Shown here: one piece after another, positions 33,250 through 42,232 of the stretch | How the letters are laid out: each line of letters begins with the position of its first letter | How positions within the stretch are numbered: position 1 is the stretch's first letter | From: Actinospica sp035552695 | GTDB taxonomy: Bacteria; Actinomycetota; Actinomycetes; Streptomycetales; Catenulisporaceae | Assembly (NCBI RefSeq): GCF_035552695.1 | Contig: NZ_DASZKT010000023.1 | Span: forward strand, 8,066 to 72,065 | Length of the DNA stretch: 64,000 bases | Reading direction: 5' to 3' | Notes under the pieces: model-generated | Database searches by the model: none | What the model was told of the DNA's origin: nothing | The model's input: only the letters and a program-made list of their open reading frames with translations | Made by a program: the position numbers and the translations under genes

Positions 33250-34712
33250 AGGCCGTACTCCTTCCAACGTCGGTCGACCTTCGCCGCCGTGGCCGGGTCG
33301 GAGACGATCATCTCCGGCCAGCCGCCGTTGCGGGTGTAGCCCTCCTCGGGCAGCTTGCGGGTCGCGTCGATGCCCACCTTGCCACCCCAGAACTGCTGGT
33401 ACGAAGCGTGGTCCAGGTGGTCGACGGCGCCCTCGGTGAGCATTAGATCGCGCCCGTAGTCCACATTGCCGAACGCGCGCCAGGAGACCTCGGCGTAGTC
33501 GTGCACGTCGCAGTCCGCGTCCACCACCACGACGAGTTTGGTGAGCGACATCAGGCCGGCGCCCCAGATCGCGTGCATGACCTTCTGCGCGTGCTTGGGG
33601 AAGCGCTTGTCGATGGAGACGATCGCGCAGTTGTGGAAGCCGCCGGTCTCCGGCAGGTCGTAGTCCACGATGTCCGGGATGATCATCTTGAGCAGCGGCA
33701 GGAAGAAGCGCTCGGTGGCCTTGCCGAGCGGGCCGTCCTCGGTCGGCGGGCGGCCGACGACGATGGACTGGAACCTCGCGTCCCTGCGCAGCGTCATCGT
33801 CTCCACGGTCAGCGCGGGGAAGGGCTCGACCGGTGTGTAGAAGCCGGTGTGGTCGCCGAACGGGCCCTCGGGGCGGGTGACCCCCGGTTCGAGCCAGCCC
33901 TCGAGGACGACCTCGCAGTTCGCCGGGACCTGCAGGGGCACGGACTTGCAGTCCACCAGCTCGACCCGCTCACGCTGGATGAACCCGGCGAACAGGTACT
34001 CGTCGATGTCGGCGGGCAGCGGCGCGGTGGCCGCGTAGCTGACGACCGGCGGGCAGCCGAAGGCGATCGCGACCGGCAGCCGCTCGCCGCGGCGTTGCGC
34101 GACGGCGTAGTGGTTCGTCGAGTCCTTGTGGATCTGCCAGTGCATGCCGACGGTGCGTTCGTCGTGCCGCTGCAGCCGGTAGAGGCCCAGGTTGCGCTGG
34201 CCGGTCTCGGGGTGCTTCGTGTGCGTCAGGCCCAGGTTGAAGAACGCGCCGCCGTCCCGCGGCCACGTGTGCAGCGCGGGAAGCAGGTTCAGGTCCACGG
34301 CGTCGCCGGTGAGCACGACCTCCTGACACGGCGCGTCCTTCACCCGCTTCGGCGGCACGGTGCGCAGCTGTGCGGCCTTGCCGAGCGCGTCCTTGAAGCC
34401 GGACAGGCCGTGCGGCAGTTCGGGCTTGAGCAGCCCGGCGATCCGCTCGCCGATCTCGTCCAGGCTGTCCAGGCCGAGCGCCATGCACAGCCGTCGCTCG
34501 CTGCCGAAGACGTTCATGGCCAGCGGCAGCTTGGAGCCCTTGACGTTCTCGAACAGCAGCGCGGGGCCGGGGACGCCGTTCACCCGGCTCTTCTGCACGC
34601 GGTCGGTGATCTCCCCGACCTCGAGGTACGGGTCCACCTCGGCGCGCACGCGGCGCAACTCGCCCTCCTTCTCGAGGGCTTTCAGGAAGGACCGCAGATC
34701 GTCGTAGGCCAT
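33246..34712 (-). CDS. mqnL: UbiD-type prenyl-FMN dependent decarboxylase
   Basis: A 488-residue decarboxylase of the UbiD family. VKGSKLPLAMNVFGSERRL near residue 58, then TVGMHWQIHKDS (metal/prFMN contacts) and EGPFGDHTGFYTP carry the conserved Arg/Glu residues of the active site. It needs prenylated FMN made by the UbiX homologue two genes downstream. In this setting it should remove the 6-carboxylate of the prenylated naphthoate. The mqnL-mqnP-mqnM order makes one late-pathway operon; mqnL and mqnP are coupled by GTGA. Confidence 0.9.
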   Translation of the reverse strand: MAYDDLRSFLKALEKEGELRRVRAEVDPYLEVGEITDRVQKSRVNGVPGPALLFENVKGSKLPLAMNVFGSERRLCMALGLDSLDEIGERIAGLLKPELPHGLSGFKDALGKAAQLRTVPPKRVKDAPCQEVVLTGDAVDLNLLPALHTWPRDGGAFFNLGLTHTKHPETGQRNLGLYRLQRHDERTVGMHWQIHKDSTNHYAVAQRRGERLPVAIAFGCPPVVSYAATAPLPADIDEYLFAGFIQRERVELVDCKSVPLQVPANCEVVLEGWLEPGVTRPEGPFGDHTGFYTPVEPFPALTVETMTLRRDARFQSIVVGRPPTEDGPLGKATERFFLPLLKMIIPDIVDYDLPETGGFHNCAIVSIDKRFPKHAQKVMHAIWGAGLMSLTKLVVVVDADCDVHDYAEVSWRAFGNVDYGRDLMLTEGAVDHLDHASYQQFWGGKVGIDATRKLPEEGYTRNGGWPEMIVSDPATAAKVDRRWKEYGL

Positions 34713-34734
34713 GCCAACCAGTATCGGGTACCGG

Positions 34735-35385
34735 CTAGTCGCGTACCTCGACCAGGTCGCCGTAGTGCAGGAAACGGTAGAAGTACTCGGCGTTCGTCAA
34801 GGACAGGTGTATGCAGCCGTGCGAGCGTACGGTCACCGGGTCCTCGTGGAACGCGTCGCCCTCGTAGAAGTAGATGCTGTACGGCATGGGCGCGTCGTAC
34901 GTGTTGGACCAGCCGTCGACGACCTTGTAGAACACGCGGAAGTTGCCCGTCGGGGTCGGCAGGCCGGCGCGGCCGGTCGCGACGCGGACCGGGCCGTACA
35001 CGACCCTTCCGTCGTGCATCAGCCAGGCCTCCTGCCTCGACAGCGAGACGCAGGCCACGGCGTGCACGTCGCAGGGGACGCCTCTGGCCCGCAGCGCGGC
35101 CGTCTCGCCGGGCACGGAGTTCCGGTACGCGGCGGCTTCGGCCACTGCGGCCGCCCTCGCCTCCGCAGCCTCGGAGGCGGCCGCGGCCAACGCCGAGACT
35201 GAGACCTTTTCAGCGGAGATCTGAGCGGACAGCAGAGGCCGGGCCTCCGCGGCGGTCCGGCTCGCGGCGGCGATCGCATCGTTCGACGACGCCAAGCCGT
35301 GCGGCGTCAGGGCCGCGGTCACCGCGACGGCGGCGAGTGCGGAGGTCACGGCTATCAGGGGCATGGAACGACGAAATGCGGACAC
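34735..35385 (-). CDS. Exported L,D-transpeptidase (YkuD domain)
   Basis: A 216-residue secreted enzyme that forms 3-3 peptidoglycan cross-links or attaches proteins. The N-terminal helix (about residues 8-30) is a signal peptide or anchor, followed by an Ala/Glu-rich coiled region to about residue 95. The YkuD domain ends with VRSHGCIHLS, catalytic Cys191, and has MPYSIYFYEGDAFH before it. Two more cysteines (105, 112) could form a disulfide. GTG 35385 has GGGGAG 7 bases upstream; an internal ATG at residue 8 is the alternative. It is 22 bases downstream of nothing related; mqnL begins just after. Confidence 0.88.
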   Translation of the reverse strand: MSAFRRSMPLIAVTSALAAVAVTAALTPHGLASSNDAIAAASRTAAEARPLLSAQISAEKVSVSALAAAASEAAEARAAAVAEAAAYRNSVPGETAALRARGVPCDVHAVACVSLSRQEAWLMHDGRVVYGPVRVATGRAGLPTPTGNFRVFYKVVDGWSNTYDAPMPYSIYFYEGDAFHEDPVTVRSHGCIHLSLTNAEYFYRFLHYGDLVEVRD

Positions 35386-35487
35386 TGGCGACTCCCCACA
35401 GATCGGCGCGCTCTTTCTGTAGTTAGTAGCCCTCTGCGACGTGTCCGAACCCTGCCGAACGGGTGATTTGTCGTATTTTTGATCCGG

Positions 35488-36576
35488 TCAGCCCTGAGCC
35501 AGCACCTTGCGGTTGACCTCGCGCACGGCCGGGGCGAACTCCGGAAGCTCGACCACCTCGACCCCGGCCGTCCGCAGCCGCTCCGCGCCGTCGCACACGG
35601 CGAGCAGCGCGGGCTCCCGGTAGGCCAGCACGACCCGCGGGATCCCGGCCGCGAGGATGTGATCCGTGCAGCTCAGCGGGCGTGAGGCGCGCGGCGAGCA
35701 GGGCTCGAGCGAGGTGTAGAGCGTCGCGGTGCGCAGCCGGGGATCGGCCGCGTCGAGCTTCGCGATCGCGACCTCCTCGGCGTGGTTCTTGGCCGGATCG
35801 CCGAGTCCGTACAGCGGCTCGCGCGAGTAGCCGGTGCTCAGGATCGTGCCGTCCTCGGCGACGATGATCGCGCCGACCGCGTACGCGTTGAGCACCGGCG
35901 GGCAGGAACGCGAGAGCTCGATCGTCAGCCGCAGCAGCTCCTCGTCGGAATCACTCCGCCGAACGAGGTACCGCGCATAGAGCACGTCACCCAGCGAGCG
36001 GGATTCGGCCAGCAGCATCCGGCGCTGCGGGGACTGCGGGAAGCTCGCCGCGCCCGGCAGCCCGAAGGCGCGCGGCGCGGCGGCGTCGCCGATGAGGAAG
36101 GGCGCGTAGGCCAGCTGGATCTCATCAACCAGGTCCGCCGCCAGAAACTCCGTCAGGACCGCCGAGCCGCCCTCGACCATCAGCCTGCGCACGCCGCGCT
36201 CGGAGAGGTCCGCGAGCACGCCCGGCAGGGCGCGGCGGCCCTCGTACACCACGGTCTCGGCGCCGGGTTCGGTCAGCACCGCGGCGGTCGGGTCGATGCC
36301 GCGCGAGCCGCCGAGCACGACGCGCAGCGGACTCGGCGTGAGACCGAGGCTGACGCGCTCGTCCCTGCGTTCGGCCGAACGCACCAGCAGCCGCGGGTTG
36401 TCCGCGCGGACCGTGCCCGCACCGACGAGGATCGCGTCGCATTCGGCGCGCGTCGCGTCCACGCGGTCGAAGTCGGCGGCGTTCGAGAGCAGCAGTCGGT
36501 TGGGCGAGGCGTCGTCCAGACAACCGTCGAGCGACGCGGCGAAACTGAGCAGGACCTGCGGGCGTGAGTCGGCCAT
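35488..36576 (-). CDS. RibD-like fusion with reversed domain order (reductase then deaminase)
   Basis: A 362-residue protein. Residues 1-210 match the RibD reductase (DHFR-like) fold: VLLSFAASLDGCLDD, DAILVGAGTVRADNPRLLVR and LMVEGGSAVLTEFLAADLVDEI. Residues 215-360 are a cytidine-deaminase-like zinc domain with HAEEVAI and a Pro-Cys...Cys pair in SLEPCSPRASRPLSC. In standard RibD the deaminase comes first. Both catalytic motifs look intact, so it may convert a pyrimidine riboside or riboflavin precursor, or a related metabolite. No other riboflavin gene is nearby. It follows the LCP gene by 43 bases. Confidence 0.8.
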   Translation of the reverse strand: MADSRPQVLLSFAASLDGCLDDASPNRLLLSNAADFDRVDATRAECDAILVGAGTVRADNPRLLVRSAERRDERVSLGLTPSPLRVVLGGSRGIDPTAAVLTEPGAETVVYEGRRALPGVLADLSERGVRRLMVEGGSAVLTEFLAADLVDEIQLAYAPFLIGDAAAPRAFGLPGAASFPQSPQRRMLLAESRSLGDVLYARYLVRRSDSDEELLRLTIELSRSCPPVLNAYAVGAIIVAEDGTILSTGYSREPLYGLGDPAKNHAEEVAIAKLDAADPRLRTATLYTSLEPCSPRASRPLSCTDHILAAGIPRVVLAYREPALLAVCDGAERLRTAGVEVVELPEFAPAVREVNRKVLAQG

Positions 36577-36591
36577 AGCCCCGATGCTATC

Positions 36592-36620
36592 GACGCCCGC
36601 CGATCTGGTTCGCCGGCGTC
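36592..36620 (-). terminator. Possible terminator after the LCP gene
   Basis: GACGCC and GGCGTC form a 6-bp stem around a 17-base GC-rich segment that can pair further, touching the LCP stop codon. There is no U tract. The evidence is weak. Confidence 0.3.
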
Positions 36621-38455
36621 TAGTTCACGATGTCGCCCGACGCCACCTGCACGCACTGCCCGGTCGTCGCCGCGTTCAGCTGCGAGGACGAAGTGGGGGC
36701 GGAGGCCGCGGCGCTCGCCGAGGTGCTCGGGCTCGCCGACGAGGACGAGCCCGCCGAGGAGTACGTCGCGCCGCCGGCCCAGTCGGTGCCGATGACGACC
36801 GTCACCTCGGAGTAGTTCGAGGACTCCTGGACCTGCGAGCTCGGGATGCCCAGCGCGCCCGCCACCGCCGCGGCCGACTGCGCGCGGTCCGAGGGGTAGT
36901 AGACGACCGTCTTCGAGGTCGTGCTCGCGTTGCCGGTGGAGATGTTCGACGAGCTGAAGCCGCCGGACACCAGGCCCTGCGCGACCGTCGAGGCGCGACC
37001 GGAGACGCCGGTGCCGTTGAGGACCTGCGCGTGCACCTGCGAGGTGATCACGCTGGAGGTCGCGTCCGCCGCGGCCGGGGACGCGGCGGCCTCGGCGGCG
37101 GCCGCGCTCGTCGCGCTGTCCGACTCGCTCTTCATCGAACTCGACGAGGTGCTGGCGGAGGCCGAGGAGTAGGGCACGTCGTTCTTGATGTTCGCGAACA
37201 TCTGCGCGGCTTCGGAGGAGTTCGGAATCACCCGGTTGGTGTTGTTCGGGTCGAGCTCCCAGGGCATGGTCACGAAGGTGACCCGGTTCGTCGGCACCTT
37301 GTTCATCGTGTCGAACAGGCTGATCAGGTTCGTCACGCCCGCCAGGCCGTCGTCCACCTGGACGGACTTCGTGGCCGCGTCGGCGATCGTGTAGAGGTTG
37401 CCGATGTCGGTGAACGAGGCCTGTGAACGCAGCTGCCTGATCATGTTCGAAAGGAAGATGTGCTGCGCCTTCTCGCGGCCGAGGTCGGAGCCGTCGTAGA
37501 AGCCGTGCCGCGTCCGGACGAACTCGAGCGCCTGCTGCCCCTTGATGACCGTGGTCCCGGCGTTCAGCCGCAGGCCGGAGTCCTTGTCGTACATGTTGTT
37601 GCTCACGCAGACCGGCACGCCGCCGAGCGCGTTCGACATCGTGACCACCCCGGAGAAGTCCACCTCGACGTAATGGTCGATGGTCAGGCCGGTCAGCTGG
37701 TGCACGGTGGCGACGGTGCAGGACGCGCCGTAGGCCAGCGAGGAGTTGATCATGCCGTAGTACGACGAGTTGCCGCCGCAGCTCGGGATCGTCGTTTCGG
37801 TGTCCCGGGGTATGGACATGATCGTCGAGTTGGTGCGGTCCGCCGCGAGGTGGATGACCATCAGCACGTCGGAGTTGCCGCTGCCGCTGGCCGAGCAGTC
37901 GCCGCCGAGCTTGCAGTCGGCCGCGGAGACGCGCGCGTCCGTCCCTATGAGCAGGACGTTCATCGCCGTGTTGCCGAACTTGTCGGGTATCTCGGCCTGC
38001 TGGGTGACGCCGGTGGGCAGCAGGGTCGTGTGCTTGATGTTGCCGTCGAGGTGGGCGATGACGTACGCGCCGACGCCGGCGACCACGGCCAGCAGGCCGG
38101 CGGTGCCGAACGCGGTGTACTTCAGCGCCTTCTTCTTGCGGCCGGGCGCGGCCTTGCCCCGACGCTTCGCGTTCGACCGCGCTATTCGGCCCTTCGGATC
38201 CAGCTCGTCGAGGTCGAGATCGCCGTTGACGTTCCCGGGCAGCTCGGGCTCGGCGGCCAGCGCGCTGCCGGCGGCGGCCGTCCGCATCGGGCCGGGGGCG
38301 GGGGCTCCCGGGCTCCACGGGTCGGCGGCGCGCTCGTCGAAGGCCGGCGGCCGGTACGGGTCCTGGTAGTACGGGACGCCGCCCTGCTCCGGACGGCCGC
38401 CACCGTGACCGCGGCGCGGAGGCTGCGGTTCGTAGTGGTCGTCGTCGTAGCTCAT
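36620..38455 (-). CDS. LytR-CpsA-Psr family protein with LytR_C domain
   Basis: A 611-residue membrane-anchored enzyme that transfers glycopolymers (teichoic acid or arabinogalactan-like) to peptidoglycan. Residues 1-105 are a charged Pro/Gly-rich cytosolic region. One transmembrane helix (AFGTAGLLAVVAGVGAYVIAHL) lies near residue 120. The LCP core has NVLLIGTDARV, NSDVLMVIHLA, IPRDTETTIP and the basic FVRTRHGFYDGSDLGRE segment. After a Ser/Ala-rich linker, VLNGTGVSGRASTVAQGLVSGGF marks the LytR_C domain. The tail is again Ser/Ala-rich. A short inverted repeat (AGACA/TGTCT, 38475-38488) lies upstream. Confidence 0.92.
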   Translation of the reverse strand: MSYDDDHYEPQPPRRGHGGGRPEQGGVPYYQDPYRPPAFDERAADPWSPGAPAPGPMRTAAAGSALAAEPELPGNVNGDLDLDELDPKGRIARSNAKRRGKAAPGRKKKALKYTAFGTAGLLAVVAGVGAYVIAHLDGNIKHTTLLPTGVTQQAEIPDKFGNTAMNVLLIGTDARVSAADCKLGGDCSASGSGNSDVLMVIHLAADRTNSTIMSIPRDTETTIPSCGGNSSYYGMINSSLAYGASCTVATVHQLTGLTIDHYVEVDFSGVVTMSNALGGVPVCVSNNMYDKDSGLRLNAGTTVIKGQQALEFVRTRHGFYDGSDLGREKAQHIFLSNMIRQLRSQASFTDIGNLYTIADAATKSVQVDDGLAGVTNLISLFDTMNKVPTNRVTFVTMPWELDPNNTNRVIPNSSEAAQMFANIKNDVPYSSASASTSSSSMKSESDSATSAAAAEAAASPAAADATSSVITSQVHAQVLNGTGVSGRASTVAQGLVSGGFSSSNISTGNASTTSKTVVYYPSDRAQSAAAVAGALGIPSSQVQESSNYSEVTVVIGTDWAGGATYSSAGSSSSASPSTSASAAASAPTSSSQLNAATTGQCVQVASGDIVN

Positions 38456-38548
38456 GGTGGCGCTCGCCCTTCCCAGACACAGTTGTCTAGAGGAAGGACG
38501 ACCGCCCCGGACTGTTGGTTGCCCGTTCAGTTATCTGTCGCCCGGCTG

Positions 38549-39613
38549 TTACAGTCCAGCGTATGAGTGCTTGCCCGTGAGCAAGGTGTTAACACCGAAG
38601 TAGTTGAACAGCACGCAGGCGAACGCGATCAGCGCGATGTAGGCGGCGGCCTTGCCCTTCCAACCGTGCGTGGCCCGCGCGTGCAGGTAGGCGGCGTAGA
38701 ACACCCACACGATGAAGGACCAGGTCTCCTTCGGGTCCCAGCCCCAGTAGCGGCCCCAGGCCTTCTCCGCCCAGATCGCGCCGGCCATGATCGCGAACGT
38801 CCACAGCGGGAAGATGAACGCGATCACCCGGTACGCGGTGCGGTCCAGCGCGACGGACGAGGGCAGCCGGTCGAAGGTGTTGTTCAACCGCCGGAGCGAA
38901 CCCTCCTCGTTGGCGGACTTGAGCAGGTAGAGGATCGTGGCCACGGTCGCCACGCCGAAGGCGCCGGTGCTGATCACGGCCGCGGTGACGTGGATGTAGA
39001 GCCAGTACGAGTGCAGCGCCGGGACGAGTTCCTCGGCGTCGGTGTACAGCAGCGTGTAGGCGATGCCGAGGGTCAGCAGCACGATCCCGGTGACCGGCAG
39101 GCCCATCCAGCGCACCTTCTTGCGCAGCACGACCAGCGTCAGGTACGCGAAGCTCATCGCGAGCGAGGCGGCACAGGAGAACTCGTACATGTTCGCCCAC
39201 GGCACGCGGTGCGCGGCGAGACCGCGGCAGAGCACCCCGGAGGCGTGGAACGCGAAGCCGATGAACGTGGCCATCACGGCGAAGCGGCCGAGGATCTCGG
39301 CGCGCAGGTTGCCGCCGGCGATGGTCGGCTCCTCCTCCTCGGCGACCGAGCGGGTGAGCACCGTCACGCCGTTGCCGCCGTCGCTCGCGTTCACCGCCTC
39401 GACCGCCGGGGCCGCGGCCTGCCGGCCGACCTTCGCCGTCTCCGCGGCCTCGGCTTTGTCCTCGGCGCCCAGCGCCGCGACACTCCTGCCGAAGCGCGAG
39501 TTCGTGCCGAAGGCCCACTCGCCGCAGTACGCGAAGAACGCCGCGGCGTACGCGACCAGCGCGAGGGCGATGAACAGGTTGCTGTAGTGCGCGAAATTCT
39601 GGTTGATGCTCAC
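38549..39613 (-). CDS. ccsB: Cytochrome c biogenesis protein ResC/CcsA-type
   Basis: A 354-residue haem-handling membrane protein of cytochrome c maturation system II. The haem-binding WWD-type motif reads WGRYWGWDPKETWSFIVW near residue 280, and histidines flank it (ALHSYWLYIHVTAAVIS). About eight membrane helices are present. It works with ResB to carry reduced haem across the membrane and attach it to apocytochrome. GTG 39613 overlaps the resB TGA (GTGA). A hydrophilic 65-residue loop after the first helix is typical of actinobacteria. Confidence 0.93.
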   Translation of the reverse strand: MSINQNFAHYSNLFIALALVAYAAAFFAYCGEWAFGTNSRFGRSVAALGAEDKAEAAETAKVGRQAAAPAVEAVNASDGGNGVTVLTRSVAEEEEPTIAGGNLRAEILGRFAVMATFIGFAFHASGVLCRGLAAHRVPWANMYEFSCAASLAMSFAYLTLVVLRKKVRWMGLPVTGIVLLTLGIAYTLLYTDAEELVPALHSYWLYIHVTAAVISTGAFGVATVATILYLLKSANEEGSLRRLNNTFDRLPSSVALDRTAYRVIAFIFPLWTFAIMAGAIWAEKAWGRYWGWDPKETWSFIVWVFYAAYLHARATHGWKGKAAAYIALIAFACVLFNYFGVNTLLTGKHSYAGL

Positions 39614-41358
39614 GCGGAGGCTCCATCGGAAACGGGCTGCCGCGCGGCCGCGGCGAGGGCTTGCGCGGTTTGGGTGACTTCGGCGGTGGGCGTGGCGCCC
39701 TCGGTGCGGGCCAGGCCCGCGACCTCGACCAGGCGGGTGCCGTCCGCCTGCTCGCTCACGCGCACCCAGATCCGGCGGCGGCGCAGGCCGAGCGAGCCGA
39801 TCAGGCCGAGCACGGCCAGGATCGCGGCGGGCAGCACGACCTGCTGTCCCGGGTCGTAGGCGATGTTGAACTGGGCCCACTGCCGCACGCCGACGAACGT
39901 GATCGAGCCCTGGTTGTTCGGCAGCGTCGCGGTCTGACCGGCCTTCAGTTCGAGCGCGTTGCCCGCGGCGGCGCCGGCCCCCTTGGCCTTCACGTTCAAC
40001 TGCTTCATGTCGGTGGTGTCCAGGCTGTAGACGCTCTGGTCCGCGCCGCCGTTCACGTTCAGGTCGCCGGAGTACGCGGAGAGGATGAGCATCGGGTTGT
40101 ACGCCGCCGGGAAGATCGAGGCGGGCATCGCACCCGACTGGATGACGGCGTCCGGCAGGAACCAGCCCTGGAAGCCGAGGTCGGTGCCGCCCTTGATGGA
40201 GGACGGGGCCTTGATCGCGCCGGAGGAGTCGAAGTACTCGTCCTGCTCGAGGAAGATCTGCGGACCGTTGAACAGCACGTGGCCCTGACCGTCCTTGACC
40301 TCGACGACCGGCGAGTAGCCGTGGCCCTCCAGGAACACGTTCGTCCCGTTGACGGTGAGCGGCACGTTGACCTGCACGTCCACCTTCTTGGCCTTCGCCT
40401 GCGGCGAGGACTTGAAGTTCACGTACGCGTCGAAGGTGCGCGGCTGGGCGAACTGGTCGCCGCTGGTCTGGTAGGTGGCGGAGAACTTGTTCAGCACGAA
40501 GCTGAAGTTCGGCAGGTCCTGCGCGCCCACCCCCGGGCCGAGCGTGAGGCTGTCGTAGCTGGTGACCGTGTCCGCGAAGCCGCTGCCCTCGGTGACCAGG
40601 ACGGCGCCCTTGAAGCCGAAGAAGTGGCCGAGCGCGACGCCGACCAGGATGCCGATCAGCGAGAGGTGGAACAGCAGGTTCCCGGTCTCCCGCATGAAGC
40701 CCTTCTCCGAGGAGACCCAGCCGCCGGACCTGTCCTTGCCGCGCACGGTTTTGAACCGGCGGCGCCTGAGCCGCTGGGCCGCGAGCTCGAGCACCTCGTC
40801 GGCGTCCGCGGTCGTGCTGAACGAGGCGTGCACCGGCAGCCGCTTGAGGTTGCGCGGCGCGGCCGGGGGGTTCGCGCGCATCGCCTTGAAGTGCGCCCAG
40901 GAGCGCGGCACGATGCAGCCGATCAGCGAGACGAACAGCAGGCAGTAGATCGCGCCGAACCAGACCGACTCGAAGACGTCGAACAGCTGGAGCCTGTCCA
41001 GGATCGGCGCCCAGGTCTTGTGCGTCTGGTAGAAGGTGAGCACCTTCGTCGGGTCGATCGAGCGCTGCGGCAGGATCGAGCCGGGGATCGCGGCGAGCGA
41101 GAGCAGGAACAGCAGCACCAGCGCGATGCGCATCGAGGTCAGCTGCCGCCAGGTCCAGCGCAGCATGCCGAGGACGCCGAGTGACGGGACCGCTATCCCG
41201 TCGTCCGCCTTCGGCGCGGTGGACAGCTTCTCGGCACGCTCGGTCGCCGCCGCCTCGACCGCGTCCTCGGTCAGGCGCTGCTGCTCCGCGGGCTCGGGCG
41301 GGACCGCGTCGTCGGACGGGGCCGTACCGACCGTCTCCTGCGCTGTCTGCTCACTCAC
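39610..41358 (-). CDS. resB: Cytochrome c biogenesis protein ResB
   Basis: A 582-residue partner of CcsB. After a 65-residue acidic N-terminal region come helices TSMRIALVLLFLLSLAAIPGSILPQ and ESVWFGAIYCLLFVSLIGCIVPRSW. The third is NLLFHLSLIGILVGVALGHFFGFKG, with the family histidine. A large extracytoplasmic domain (about 225-520) precedes a final helix before RRRRIWVR. GTG 41358 (VSEQTAQ) is supported by AAGGA. The order resA-ccdA-resB-ccsB is the standard actinobacterial system II operon. Confidence 0.93.
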   Translation of the reverse strand: MSEQTAQETVGTAPSDDAVPPEPAEQQRLTEDAVEAAATERAEKLSTAPKADDGIAVPSLGVLGMLRWTWRQLTSMRIALVLLFLLSLAAIPGSILPQRSIDPTKVLTFYQTHKTWAPILDRLQLFDVFESVWFGAIYCLLFVSLIGCIVPRSWAHFKAMRANPPAAPRNLKRLPVHASFSTTADADEVLELAAQRLRRRRFKTVRGKDRSGGWVSSEKGFMRETGNLLFHLSLIGILVGVALGHFFGFKGAVLVTEGSGFADTVTSYDSLTLGPGVGAQDLPNFSFVLNKFSATYQTSGDQFAQPRTFDAYVNFKSSPQAKAKKVDVQVNVPLTVNGTNVFLEGHGYSPVVEVKDGQGHVLFNGPQIFLEQDEYFDSSGAIKAPSSIKGGTDLGFQGWFLPDAVIQSGAMPASIFPAAYNPMLILSAYSGDLNVNGGADQSVYSLDTTDMKQLNVKAKGAGAAAGNALELKAGQTATLPNNQGSITFVGVRQWAQFNIAYDPGQQVVLPAAILAVLGLIGSLGLRRRRIWVRVSEQADGTRLVEVAGLARTEGATPTAEVTQTAQALAAAARQPVSDGASA

Positions 41359-41399
41359 CTGGACAAATCCTTCGTTGTGTACGTCGTCCGCGCCTTCGC

Positions 41400-42230
41400 C
41401 TAAAGGGGCAGTGTCGTTCCGGAAACCCACGTCTGCATCTGCGTGATCAGGTGCTCCCACAGGCCGGACACCAGGGCCAGCCCGACCAGGCCGATCATCG
41501 CCCCGCCGAGCCTGGTCACCAGCGCGTAGTGGTTCTTGATCCAGCTGATCGCGCGCATCGCCCAGCCGAAGGCCACCGCCGCGATCAGGAACGGCAGGCC
41601 GAGGCCCAGGCAGTAGAACGCGGCCAGCAGGGCGCCGCGGCCGGCCGTGCCCTGGGTGAACGCGAGCGACTGAACCGCCGTCAGGGTCGGGCCGAGGCAG
41701 GGCGTCCAGCCGAGCCCGAAGACCAGGCCGAGCAGCGGCGCGCCGATCAGGCCCATCGCCGGGCGGTAGTGCACCCGCACGTCCCGCTGCATCCAGCCGC
41801 TCCACCGGTCCGGGACCAGCCCGGCGAAGAACACGCCCATCAGGATCATCAGCAGCCCGAACGTGATGTCGAGCCCGCGCTGGTGCTCGATCAGCGTCTC
41901 GCCGAAGGACCCGAAGGCGTATCCGGCGGTGACGAAGACCGTGGAGAATCCGAGCACGAACAGCAGTGCGCCGAGCAGCGTGCGGTGCCTGGCCCCGAAC
42001 CGCGGGCGGCGGACCGCGGCCGCGTCGCCCTCGTCCGCCGTCGCGGCCGCCGACCCCGTCGAGCGGGCCCGATCCTGCGCGTCCACCGCGGACATGCCGG
42101 TGACGTACGACAGGTAGCCGGGTACCAGCGGCAGCACGCAGGGCGAGGCGAAGGAGATCGCGCCCGCCGCCACGGCCACGGGGACCGCGAGCAGCAGCGA
42201 CCCGCTGTCCATCAGGGACCCGATCGACAC
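41400..42230 (-). CDS. ccdA: CcdA/DsbD-type thiol-disulfide transporter
   Basis: A 276-residue membrane protein with six helices that carries reducing equivalents across the membrane to TlpA/ResA-type thioredoxins. The two redox cysteines are in AAGAISFASPCVLPLVPGYLSYVTG and GLVFGLGWTPCLGPTLTAV, the classical CcdA pair. A 35-residue hydrophilic loop is inserted after helix 1. GTG 42230 was chosen because GGGAG precedes it right after the tlpA stop; an ATG at residue 7 is possible. Confidence 0.93.
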   Translation of the reverse strand: MSIGSLMDSGSLLLAVPVAVAAGAISFASPCVLPLVPGYLSYVTGMSAVDAQDRARSTGSAAATADEGDAAAVRRPRFGARHRTLLGALLFVLGFSTVFVTAGYAFGSFGETLIEHQRGLDITFGLLMILMGVFFAGLVPDRWSGWMQRDVRVHYRPAMGLIGAPLLGLVFGLGWTPCLGPTLTAVQSLAFTQGTAGRGALLAAFYCLGLGLPFLIAAVAFGWAMRAISWIKNHYALVTRLGGAMIGLVGLALVSGLWEHLITQMQTWVSGTTLPL

Positions 42231-42232
42231 GG

